A stretch of DNA of 64,000 bases from CAWABB01 sp963701735. GTDB taxonomy: Bacteria > Bacteroidota > Ignavibacteria > UBA10030 > UBA6906. Below are positions 28,043 through 36,566 of this stretch, one piece after another. Made by a program: the position numbers and the translations under genes. The notes below the pieces were generated by a model. That model saw only the letters and a program-made list of their open reading frames with translations, did not search any database and was not told the DNA's origin. The stretch spans positions 186,001-250,000 of the forward strand of contig CAVPBI010000002.1 of the NCBI GenBank assembly GCA_963701735.1. Direction: 5' to 3'. The first letter of the stretch is position 1. The number at the start of each line of letters is the position of its first letter.

Positions 28043-29305
28043 TCACAGATCGGCAAATGTCTCGCGGGGCCGGACAACACGAGCGGTGCTGCCCTCCACC
28101 ATCACCTCCGCCACGCGCAACCGCGCGTTATAGTTGGACGAAATGACGAAGCCGTAGGCGCCCGCGCAGAGGACCGCAAGGCCGTCGCCCCGCTCCACCC
28201 GCGGCAGCGGACGGTCCTGCGCAAAAAAGTCGCCCGACTCGCACACGGGACCGACTACATCGGTCATCTCGTGCGGCGCTCCTTTCAACCGGATCGGAAC
28301 GATCTGGTGATGCGATCCGTACAGGCTCGGCCGAATCAGATCGTTCATCCCCCCGTCCACGATCACAAACGTTTTCTTGTCCATCTGCTTCCGGTAGAGC
28401 ACCGTGACCAGCAGTGTTCCTGCCTGTGCGATGATCGAGCGGCCCGGCTGGAACGAAATCCTGCAACCGGCGTCTTTGAGCACGGGGATCAGGGATCGGA
28501 TGGCTTCCGGGGCGGTCAGGTCTTCCGACTCGTGCGGCTCTTCTGGCAATCCCGGGTCCTGGAGGAATCCGTGGTAACGCACAGCGAACCCCCCGCCGAA
28601 ATCCAGGTCCTCTATCGGGATTCCCGAAGCGCGCAGCTCGCGCACAAGCCCCACAATGCGCCTCGCTGCCCTGTGGAAGACGTCACGGTTGGTGATCTGC
28701 GACCCGACGTGACTATGGATGCCTCCCACCTCAATGTGGGGGAGCGTCATCGCGTACGTCAGCTCCTCCTCGGCATGGTGCCACGGAACGCCGAACTTGT
28801 TGTGCTTCAGGCTCGTGGAAATGTACCGGTGCCCGCCCGCGTCGATGTCCAGGTTCACGCGCAGGAGAACCCGCGCTATCGCCCCACGCGAGGCAGCAAC
28901 CGCCTCGATCGCCTCGAGCTCCTGACGGGATTCGATGTTGAAGGCGAGAATGCCGGCATCCATGGCCATCGCGATCTCGTCGTCGCGCTTCCCGACCCCC
29001 GAAAACGTGATCGAGGATGGCTTGAACCCCGCCTGCAGCGCGAGATACAGCTCACCCGCGGAACCGATATCCGCCCCCAGCCCCTGCACCGCGATCAGCT
29101 TGAGAATCTCCCTGTTCGCGTTCGCCTTCACCGCATAGTAGACGAGATGCGGTGCATCGCCACACGCGCTCTCGATCTCCCGGCAGCACTGAACGATCGC
29201 CTCGCTGCTATAGACGTACAGCGGGCTTCCGTATTCCCGCAGTCAACGCTCCAGCGTCGACGCCATCACACCAGAGCGACCCGCCGCGGTAATAGAAGTG
29301 GCTCA
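28043..29305 (-). CDS. lysA: Diaminopimelate decarboxylase (frame broken near N terminus)
   Basis: From ATG 29305 the frame reads MSHFYYRGGSLWCDGVD. After a disturbed stretch at about 29238-29262 it continues as LREYGSPLYVYSSEAIVQ and VYYAVKANANREILK, where Lys is the PLP-binding residue, and on to 28043. Family motifs include GADIGSAGELYLAL, FSGVGKRDDEI, HSHVGSQI, LDFGGGFAVRYHG, EPGRSI-like FQPGRSIIAQAG and VCESGDFFAQDR. LysA makes lysine from meso-DAP. Both a shift and an in-frame TGA occur in the damaged stretch, so more than one base may be wrong. Full length about 420 residues is normal. Confidence 0.88.
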
Positions 29306-29345
29306 TGCTGATTCTCGATCGTGCATTGGTGTCCTTCGTCCTCTC

Positions 29346-30806
29346 TCAGGACGCTTCGGAGGGCAGGCGGCGGGCCGCGGGAAGAAAGGGCGCCGGGAAG
29401 CTGAAATACTCCTGATACTCCGGCCTGTACCCTTCGGCGTGGAACGCCCCGCTGGCCGTGTCCTGCACGTACGTACCACGGTACGCACCACGTGCGATAC
29501 GATCGGTCATGTCGACGAACGCGTCAACATCGCTTCGGTCGCTGTAGCACCCGAGGCTCGCGCGGACCATCCCGGGCAGCCTCGACTTGTTGCCCGCGAG
29601 GACTTCGGCGGTCAGTGTGCGGTCCTCCCGGGGGGTGATGCCGAGAAGCTCCTTCACGTAGGGATGCGCGCAGAAGCATCCGTTCCGTACGCCGATGCCC
29701 CCTTCGGCCCCCATGATGGCGGCGGCCAGCGCATGGTGAACCCCCTCGACGTTGAACGCGATGACGCCGACCTTCTCCTCCAGGGCGTCCGTCGGCCCGT
29801 ACAGCCGGACACCCCGGACGCGGCGGAGGCGGTCATACGCGTATGTCATCAGCTCCAGCTCGTGTGCCGCCAGCGCGTCCATGCCGATCGAGGAGAGGAC
29901 GTGCGAGGCCGTCGCGAGCGCAATCCCGCCGATCACGTTCGGACTCCCCGCCTCCTCCTTGTGCGGCGGCCGGTTCCAGTGGGCCTCCTCCAGCGTGACA
30001 ATGTCGACCACCCCGCCCCCGACCATGTCGGGCGCGCCGCGCTCGAAGAACTCGCGCGGGCCGATGAGTGCGCCCGTTCCGAACGGGGCGTACATCTTGT
30101 GCGCCGAGAGCGCCACGAAGTCCAGGTGTTCCGGATCGCCATCGGGGCCCATCGAGATCGGCCGATGCGGGGCAAGCTGGGCGGCGTCAACGACGATCCT
30201 CGCGCCGGCCTCGTGCGCCCATCGGGCGATCGTGTGAATGGGGGGGCACAGACCCGTGATGTTGGAGGCACCGTGCACGGCCACCGCCTTCAGACGCCCG
30301 CGGTGTGACCGGATCGCCTGCTGGAGTTCTTCAAGATCGACATGCCCATCGGGCGTGATCCCCACATGCTTCACGGTCGCGTGCCGCCGCCACGGCAGGT
30401 CGTTGGAGTGGTGCTCGACAAGCGTCGTGATGACCACGTCGCCGGGTTCGAACCCGAACCGCGCCGCGATCTTGTTCATGCACTCGGTGGTGTTCTTCGT
30501 GAAGATCACCGTGTTCGTCGCCAGATCGGCCCCGACGAACCGTCCGACCATGTCGTGCGCCGCGTCGAACGCTTCCGTGGCAAGCAGCGACTTGAATCCG
30601 GTCCCGCGGTGAACGCCCGAGTACCACGGCATGAAGTCTGTCACCGCCTGCATGACGCTTTTCAAGGCGGGCGTGCTCGCGGCATTATCGAGGAACACGT
30701 ACCGCCTGGTCGTGCCGTCCAGGAGCGGGACGAGCGTGTCGATCCCGACGATGTCGGCCCGAAGCGCAGCGACCGTACGGGGGAGGGTTGCCTGAGGGTG
30801 GTGCAT
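29346..30806 (-). CDS. Class V aminotransferase / cysteine desulfurase-like protein
   Basis: A 486-residue PLP enzyme. FLDNAASTP near residue 40, the TTLVEHHSNDLPWR segment, VDAAQLAPHRP (Asp and Gln contact PLP) and ALSAHKMYAPFG with the Schiff-base Lys are the class V / SufS-type motifs. The late GVRNGCFCAHPYVKELLG segment contributes cysteines near the position of the catalytic Cys of SufS-like desulfurases. It could supply sulfur from cysteine or act as another class V lyase. No other suf genes are nearby. The C-terminal region (YRGTYVQDTASGAFH) is longer than in SufS. Confidence 0.85.
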   Translation of the reverse strand: MHHPQATLPRTVAALRADIVGIDTLVPLLDGTTRRYVFLDNAASTPALKSVMQAVTDFMPWYSGVHRGTGFKSLLATEAFDAAHDMVGRFVGADLATNTVIFTKNTTECMNKIAARFGFEPGDVVITTLVEHHSNDLPWRRHATVKHVGITPDGHVDLEELQQAIRSHRGRLKAVAVHGASNITGLCPPIHTIARWAHEAGARIVVDAAQLAPHRPISMGPDGDPEHLDFVALSAHKMYAPFGTGALIGPREFFERGAPDMVGGGVVDIVTLEEAHWNRPPHKEEAGSPNVIGGIALATASHVLSSIGMDALAAHELELMTYAYDRLRRVRGVRLYGPTDALEEKVGVIAFNVEGVHHALAAAIMGAEGGIGVRNGCFCAHPYVKELLGITPREDRTLTAEVLAGNKSRLPGMVRASLGCYSDRSDVDAFVDMTDRIARGAYRGTYVQDTASGAFHAEGYRPEYQEYFSFPAPFLPAARRLPSEAS

Positions 30807-30833
30807 GTGATGGTCTCCGGAGCTGTCCGGTTC

Positions 30834-31737
30834 TCACCCGCGGGGGTGGAACGTGCGGTGGACTTCCTTCAGGTATTCTCTATCGATATGAGTGTAGATC
30901 TGCGTGGTCGAAATGTCCGAGTGCCCGAGCATTTCCTGCACCGCACGGAGGTCCGCCCCCCCTTCCAGAAGGTGTGTCGCGAACGAATGGCGGAACGTGT
31001 GGGGATGCACGGCTTTGTCGATCTTCGCGCGCGTGCTGTACGTCTGCACGATCTTCCAGATCGCCATGCGCGTCATCGGCCGGCCGCGGGCGTTCAGGAA
31101 CAGCACGTCGGTCGACTGCCCGGAGCGGCGAAGAAGCGGGCGACACTCGGATGCGTACCGCCCGATCCAGGTCAGCGCCGATGAACCCACCGGCACAAGC
31201 CGCTCTTTTCTCCCTTTTCCATACACCCGAACAGTGCCGTCGTCCGCCTGGATGTCCGACCGCCTCAGGCTGAGAAGCTCCGAAACGCGGATCCCGGTCG
31301 CATACAGCACCTCCAGGACGGTCCGGTCGCGGAGCCAGAGATTGCGCACGTCCTTCGCCGTCGCTGCGGGCTGCTGCAGGATGCTGTCGACTTCCGCTGG
31401 TGGTCAGGACATCGGGGAGCTGCCGGGAGAGTTTCGGCGGATCGATTGTCTCGGTCGGGTTCGTATGTGCGGCGCCATCGCCGACGAGGAACTTGTGAAA
31501 GCCGCGGATGGCAGAGAAGCTCCGTGTGATGGAGCGGGGCGACAGCCCGCTCTTGCGGAGCGAGCGAAGGAACAGCGCGGTGTGCTCTTCGGACACCTGG
31601 TCGGGAGATGTCACCTGCGCATCTTCCAGAAACCGTACGTATCGGTCGAGGTCGAGGCGATACGATGCAATAGTGTTCGGTGACGCGTTCTTCTGCAGTT
31701 GCAGGTAGTGGAGATATTGCGAGGAGTACTGATTCAC
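30834..31737 (-). CDS. xerD: Tyrosine recombinase XerD-like (frame broken)
   Basis: The N-terminal SAM-like domain reads MNQYSSQYLHYLQLQKNASPNTIASY from 31737. The frame shifts near 31395-31405, after which AEVDSILQQPA and the catalytic domain follow to 30834. Catalytic residues are visible: Arg in ATGIRVSELL, Lys in VYGKGRKERLVP, HTFRHSFATHLL (His-x-x-Arg), LGHSDISTTQ (His) and Tyr in IYTHI. The ending DREYLKEVHRTFHPRG is typical of XerD. The enzyme resolves chromosome dimers at dif. About 300 residues, normal length. The essential type of gene suggests the break is a sequence error. Confidence 0.9.
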
Positions 31738-31753
31738 GGGGATTCGCAGGAGA

Positions 31754-34051
31754 TCATTCCTGGCCGGGAGCGGGCATCGGTTCCGCGTCCTGGTCGTCGC
31801 GCCGCTGCACCGAGGAGGATGGGCGCCGCGCGCGCTTTCGCGGCTCGACGTCGGGATACTTCACGCGCGTGTGATAGATGCCGACCAGGACGTTCACAAA
31901 CGCTTCCTTGACTTTCGTGATGTCCTGCAGCGTCAACGGACACTCGTCCAGCTCACCCTGCTCCACGCGCCGCTTCACGACGTCGTCCACAAGGTCGGTG
32001 ATGCGCTGCGGCGTCGGTTCTTCGATCGTCCGGACTGCCGCCTCGATCGCGTCCGCAAGCATCATAATTCCGGTTTCGCGCGTCTGGGGTTTCGGCCCGG
32101 GATAGCGGTAATCCTGCTCCTTGATCTCGTCGATCTTTGTTTCGTCGTCGGACTGGCGCGCCACCTCCAGCGCCTTCGAGTAGAAGAAGTCCATCCGCGT
32201 GGTGCCGTGGTGCATCGGGATGAATTCGATCACCTCTTCCGGGAGCTTGTATTCGCGGGCCAGGGCCATCCCGTCCTTCACGTGGGCCGCGATGATGAGC
32301 GAGCTCATGCGCGGCGCAAGCTTGTCGTGCCTGCTCCGGGAGGTCTTCTGATTCTCGACGAAGTACGTCGGCTTGATAATCTTCCCGATGTCGTGGAAGT
32401 ATGCACCGACACGCGCAAGCGTTGCGTTGGCTCCGATCGTTGCGGCCCCCGCCTCGGCCAGACTGGCCATGGTCATACTGTGGTGGTAGGTGCCGGGCGC
32501 CTTCTCGGCGAGCTGGCGGAGCAGCGGGTGGTTGAACTGCACCAGCTCCAGCAGCGTCAGGTCGGTCGTGAGGCGGAACGTCTTCTCAATGAAGATCAGC
32601 AGACCGTATGTCAGCACCGGAGAAATAATGGCGTTGGACGCGGCGAACGCCAGCTGCTGGAGGAGCAGGCCGAGCGGCTCGCTCCGCGCAAAACCCAGCG
32701 CGACGATCGCCAGCCCGTATCCCAGGAAGATGAAGCCCAGAGAGTGGAAGATCTGGGTGCGGTTCTTCATGTCCCGCACGGTGTAGACCGACAGCGCGCC
32801 AGCAACGAGCGAGGCCAGGGCGATGCCGTAATCGTTCCCCCAGATGCCGGCGACGATGAACGACAGGATCACTGTCCCGTAAAACCCGACGCGCGAATCG
32901 AAGAAGATCGTCAGGAGCATCGAGGCCGCGGGCACAATGATGAGGTACTCCACCGGCGCCTTGACATGCAGCATCCGGAGCGCCCAGGCGGCGGTCCCGG
33001 CAAGGAGCATGATCAGCGCAATCAAGGCGAGCTTTCGTGTCCTGCCGACGATGCGCTTTCTGAACAGGAACAGATAGATCCCGTAGAGCGTGACAAGGAG
33101 TGCGACGTGCAGCGCGGAGCCGATGATCTGGAGCGGCGTATCGGTGGCTGGACCCCGGTCCGCGCGCGCCCGGTTGTATGAATCGAGCTTCAGCTTGATC
33201 TCGGGCGTGATGCGGTCGTGCTCGGAGACGATGCGCTCGTTCTCCTGCACGAACCCGGTCGTGCGAGGAACGGCATCGACGGCGGCAGCGGCGGCAAGCG
33301 CTGTGGCGGTGTCGTTGAACACCAGGCTCGGCAGAATGTCCGTGATGATGATCTTGTAGGCCGGGCTGCGCAGGCCCGCTGACAGCCGGCCGTCGGCGTC
33401 CAATCGGCTATCGAGGCGCTCGGCGAGATCCCCGCGGTCCAGGAACCGGCTGAGCGGAACGATCTCTTCGGTCTTGCCGCGCCGGAGGGCAATGTCGGTC
33501 CTCTCGAGCTGCGTCTTCGAGCGGTCGAGGACTCCTGTCTGAAGAAATTCTGTCCCGATCGCGGCAACCGTGCTTTCAAGGACCGCCAGTCGCCCGCGGA
33601 CGTAGGCTCCGCGCAGATCCCGCCACTCCTGATCCGTGAACCGCACATCGAGGCCGGAGCTCGAGGCGCTGAAGGCGAGCGTATCTCCCGCAGGAATGCG
33701 GAGCGTAGAATCCAGGCGAGAGAATACTCGTGCGATTGCGGCGCGATAGCGCGCCGGTGCGGTCGAATCGCGTTCGAAGACGGAATAGACGGAACGGCGC
33801 GCTTCAGCCACGTCCTGCGCGTACTCCTGCTCGTCGCGGTTGATCGGAAAGGAGAAGGGGGCGATAAGGTCGCGCTGGGCCCAGATGGCCCCGACGCGCG
33901 CATCGACTTCGATCTGTTCTCCCCGGGGGAACATCAGGCCGAGAAGGACGATCAGCCCGAGGGCGATGCTGAGCTTGGCCGCATCAGACCTGACGAGGTG
34001 CAGGCCGCGAAAGCGGCGGCCCAGAGCGAGGAGGGGATATTCATCGGCCAT
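31754..34051 (-). CDS. 7TM-HD family phosphodiesterase (PgpH-like)
   Basis: A 765-residue membrane protein with one N-terminal membrane segment (about 28-46), a large extracytoplasmic domain (about 50-310), about seven transmembrane helices (about 318-500) and a cytoplasmic HD hydrolase. The HD motifs GTYHHSMTMASLAEAGA, GAYFHDIGK and IIAAHVKDG, plus IPMHHGTTRM, supply the metal-binding His/Asp residues. Listeria PgpH, of the same architecture, hydrolyses cyclic-di-AMP; that substrate is an inference here. It lies directly upstream of xerD on the minus strand (16-bp gap). Confidence 0.9.
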   Translation of the reverse strand: MADEYPLLALGRRFRGLHLVRSDAAKLSIALGLIVLLGLMFPRGEQIEVDARVGAIWAQRDLIAPFSFPINRDEQEYAQDVAEARRSVYSVFERDSTAPARYRAAIARVFSRLDSTLRIPAGDTLAFSASSSGLDVRFTDQEWRDLRGAYVRGRLAVLESTVAAIGTEFLQTGVLDRSKTQLERTDIALRRGKTEEIVPLSRFLDRGDLAERLDSRLDADGRLSAGLRSPAYKIIITDILPSLVFNDTATALAAAAAVDAVPRTTGFVQENERIVSEHDRITPEIKLKLDSYNRARADRGPATDTPLQIIGSALHVALLVTLYGIYLFLFRKRIVGRTRKLALIALIMLLAGTAAWALRMLHVKAPVEYLIIVPAASMLLTIFFDSRVGFYGTVILSFIVAGIWGNDYGIALASLVAGALSVYTVRDMKNRTQIFHSLGFIFLGYGLAIVALGFARSEPLGLLLQQLAFAASNAIISPVLTYGLLIFIEKTFRLTTDLTLLELVQFNHPLLRQLAEKAPGTYHHSMTMASLAEAGAATIGANATLARVGAYFHDIGKIIKPTYFVENQKTSRSRHDKLAPRMSSLIIAAHVKDGMALAREYKLPEEVIEFIPMHHGTTRMDFFYSKALEVARQSDDETKIDEIKEQDYRYPGPKPQTRETGIMMLADAIEAAVRTIEEPTPQRITDLVDDVVKRRVEQGELDECPLTLQDITKVKEAFVNVLVGIYHTRVKYPDVEPRKRARRPSSSVQRRDDQDAEPMPAPGQE

Positions 34052-34077
34052 GCGGACGGGCAGACATTATGTAAACA

Positions 34078-34106
34078 AATAAACTAAGAACGCGCGCCAG
34101 AGTCAA
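34078..34106 (-). promoter_or_regulatory. Candidate promoter of the 7TM-HD gene
   Basis: Reading leftward: TTGACT (34106-34101), 17-bp spacer, TTTATT (34083-34078) followed by TG. It lies 26 bp upstream of the ATG at 34051, in a locally AT-rich stretch between this gene and the hairpin that ends the cytochrome operon. Confidence 0.5.
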
Positions 34107-34122
34107 CCAATCAGAAGCGCGA

Positions 34123-34152
34123 AGCCCCGTCATGCTGACGCGGGACGGGGCT
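34123..34152 (-). terminator. Hairpin ending the cytochrome/porin operon
   Basis: A perfect 9-bp stem, AGCCCCGTC (34123-34131) with GACGGGGCT (34144-34152), and a 12-base loop, 31 bp after the cytochrome stop on the minus strand and before the next promoter. No long T-run follows. Confidence 0.55.
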
Positions 34153-34183
34153 CCGGATGCCAATGCATCAGAACCTGACACGC

Positions 34184-34621
34184 TCAGTTGTTCTTCGCCC
34201 CCTGATTCACCCACTCGGTGACGATGCTGATGTCCTCGTCCGACAACGGCTTCACCGGCTCCTTCTTCCGCTTCTTGCGGGGATCGAAGGGCATCCGGTC
34301 GCCGAACGGGGGGTTCTCCAGAAGCTTCTGCACGAACACGCTCTCCAATGCCTTCCCCGGCTTGACCGAATCCCCGTGTTTCCCACCTTTCATCAGCAGA
34401 TCATACGAGTCGAGCGAAAGCTCGCTCGGATTGAACTGCTCCTCCGCATGGCACGGCATGCAGTTCTTGCTGATGATCGGGACGACGTCTTTCGAGAATG
34501 ATACGGGCGGGCGGACCTTCGGGGTATCCACTTTTTCCACGCCCTTCTCCTGCGCCACCGCGGCAACCGCCCAGCCCACCACGAGCAGCGCCAACACACA
34601 CCAACGATGACGTTCTCTCAA
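34184..34621 (-). CDS. Exported monoheme c-type cytochrome
   Basis: A 145-residue protein. The TTG start at 34621 is chosen because GGGAGGGAG lies just upstream and a signal peptide follows (MRERHRWCVLALLVVGWAVAAVAQ). A single heme motif CMPCH is at 54-58 within SFSKDVVPIISKNCMPCH. A likely Met ligand sits in NPPFGDRMPFDP. The ending SIVTEWVNQGAKNN resembles the planctomycete-type cytochrome C domain. It is a paralogue of the cytochrome half of the lipoprotein at 35847-36551 (same VSFS-DV-P, PPFG-RMP and QGA-NN blocks). It is the last gene of the operon, 11 bp after the heme barrel. Confidence 0.85.
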   Translation of the reverse strand: MRERHRWCVLALLVVGWAVAAVAQEKGVEKVDTPKVRPPVSFSKDVVPIISKNCMPCHAEEQFNPSELSLDSYDLLMKGGKHGDSVKPGKALESVFVQKLLENPPFGDRMPFDPRKKRKKEPVKPLSDEDISIVTEWVNQGAKNN

Positions 34622-34632
34622 CGCTCCCTCCC

Positions 34633-35755
34633 TTACAGGTAAAAGTGAAGCATGATGTGAAACTCGTTGTTGGAGTAGTTCTCCGGCTCCTCCACGATCA
34701 CACGATACATCGGACGGACCTCGACGCCGCTCACGGGGAAGAATTCCACCCCGAAACTGTAGCGCGACATCGCGCCATCCTTCACGTCCTTGTCCGGATC
34801 GTAGAAATCGTAAGCGACCTTCAGGTCCACGCCCGGCGTGACGACGTAGTTGGCCTCGGCGTATGCCACGTAGCCGGTGACGGTCCCCGACGGATATTTC
34901 GTCTGGATCATGTCCCCCTCGCCGAACAGCGTGAAGTCTCCGATGCTGAACGACCCAACGCCGCCGAAGAGATTCTGCGTCACGTCGCCCGAGGTCGTCG
35001 TCCCGAACATGTTCGCCCCCAGGCCGAGATGCATGTCTGTTCCCAAGCTCGAAGAGCCCGTCGGCCCTGACCAGGTACGCCTTGCTGTTCCCCGTTGCGG
35101 CGCCGAAGCCGTCCTGCGCGTTGTACACCCCTGCAAACGCGGAGAACCAGCCGGGCGATACTCCCGCCTCGAGGCCCGTCAGCTCAGGCCGCGGGCTGGA
35201 TTCCGGACTGAACCCCGTGTAGTGGCGGATGTAGGCCGTATGGTCGTCGAGGCGCGTCCCGAAGTTCGGGACAAACTTTCCGACCTTCACGTGCCCGGCG
35301 GCCGGCAGCTGGGATACCATGCCGAACAGCTCAAAGCCACTGTAGAGGCCCTTTTCGAAATAGACGTTGACCCTCTTGGCGAGCTTGAAGTTGAGGTACA
35401 GATCCCCCTGCATCTCCCAGAAGGCGTTGCTGTTCTTCCCGGACGAGCCGCCGGTGTCGGGAAGCTGCACGTAATAATAGAGTGTCCGCACGTCCACGCC
35501 CACGCCCACGAAGCTCGTGAGGAGCGTCGTAAAGTCTTCGATCTCCATGTCCGTGCCCCACTCCGGAACCGGGAGCGTTTCCCGACCGTACTGCGCGCCA
35601 AACATCTGACGCATGCCGGCGCCGGACGGGTTCACGTGACACGACTGGCACTTTGCGCCGGTTCTGCTCGAAAACCGCGGCAGGGCGCCAGCCTGGTTGA
35701 GCATGAACAGCACACCAACCACAACGAGAGAAAGACAACGAAGCAGCACGCGCAT
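34633..35755 (-). CDS. Outer-membrane beta-barrel with N-terminal CxxCH (frame broken)
   Basis: From 35755 a signal peptide (about 1-24) is followed by RFSSRTGAKCQSCHVNPSGAGMRQMF, a single c-type heme site at 36-40. Alternating beta strands follow (VNVYFEKGLYSGFELFG, HVKVGKFVPNFGTRLDDHTAYIRHY). The frame shifts near 35041-35045 (an extra base in a G run), and strands continue (MHLGLGANMFGTTTSGDV, YSFGVEFFPVSGVEV) to the terminal Phe-Tyr-Leu (HIMLHFYL) at 34633. The C-terminal aromatic is typical of outer-membrane barrels. About 370 residues. A heme at the periplasmic mouth of a porin suggests electron transfer across the outer membrane. Function not established. Confidence 0.75.
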
Positions 35756-35846
35756 GATCGTCCCTTTCGGTCCTGGAGGTGGAAGTCACGACACGGGAGG
35801 CAGGGAAATATAGCTACCCCCCGTGTGTGATTCAACACAACGACCG

Positions 35847-36551
35847 CTAGTTATTCAGCGCGCCCTGATCGATCCAGGTACGGATGGTCGCGATACTCGC
35901 GTCCGGCAGGAACGGACCGCCCTGCGGCATGCGGGCGCCGAACGGCGGGTTCGGAGAAATCTTCTTCACGAGGATCGAGCCGGCCCCGTCGCCAGGCACG
36001 ATGGCCGGTCCACGGTTGCCGCCTCTGAGCAGGTCGGCTACGGTTTCCACCGTCAGCCCGCTTGTGCCGCCGTGGCAGCCAGTGCAGCCGTGCTGCACGA
36101 GCAACGGGTGGACATCCTGCGAGAAGGAGACCTGTGGCGTCCCCGCACGAACCGTCACTCCAACGACATTCGAGTTCGCGGAGATCCCGCCGGCCGTCAC
36201 GGCGCGCACACGGTAGAAGTAGCGCGCTCCTGTGGCGAGTCCGGTGATCGTGAGGGAGGTCGCAATTCCGGCGTCGCGGTTGTTGTAGCCGGGGAGGAAC
36301 GAGCCGAACAGCGAATCCTGAGAGACGTCGAGGCGATAGCCCGTGGCCCCGCTGACGGCGCTCCACCTTGCGGTGAAGCTTGAATCGGTGACGCCCGTCG
36401 GCGAGCCGGCGGTGGGGACGCCGGTGTCGGGCGGAGCAGCGGGGTCGGTGCCCGAATCACTGCACCCCGCTGCCAGCAGCATCAGTCCGGCCATTGCTGC
36501 CAGAAGCGGGGACGCAGACGTCGACCCGGCGGAGGATCGAACGATGAACAT
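35847..36551 (-). CDS. Lipoprotein with FN3 domain and monoheme cytochrome domain
   Basis: 234 residues. The lipobox LAAGC gives Cys30. A fibronectin type III domain spans about 45-137 (PTGVTDSSFTARWSAVSGATGYRLDVS, ARYFYRVRAVTAGGISANSNVV). The heme motif CTGCH is at 156-160, with a probable Met ligand in NPPFGARMPQGG and the ending IRTWIDQGALNN. It should be tethered to the outer membrane facing the periplasm or outside. Its cytochrome half is paralogous to the cytochrome at 34184-34621. It follows the CHRD protein by 15 bp and precedes the heme barrel by 91 bp. Confidence 0.88.
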   Translation of the reverse strand: MFIVRSSAGSTSASPLLAAMAGLMLLAAGCSDSGTDPAAPPDTGVPTAGSPTGVTDSSFTARWSAVSGATGYRLDVSQDSLFGSFLPGYNNRDAGIATSLTITGLATGARYFYRVRAVTAGGISANSNVVGVTVRAGTPQVSFSQDVHPLLVQHGCTGCHGGTSGLTVETVADLLRGGNRGPAIVPGDGAGSILVKKISPNPPFGARMPQGGPFLPDASIATIRTWIDQGALNN

Positions 36552-36566
36552 GTGTAGTGCCTCCGG

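Noticed and set aside
26730..28046. Single 438-residue lipoprotein-Ddl fusion
   Set aside because: Arises because a frame break in the lipoprotein lets the frame run into ddl; the middle portion is not protein-like, and both proteins have their own second halves in other frames.
34184..35755. Single 523-residue barrel-cytochrome fusion
   Set aside because: The middle section is out of frame; the barrel really ends at 34633 and the cytochrome has its own TTG start, ribosome site and signal peptide.
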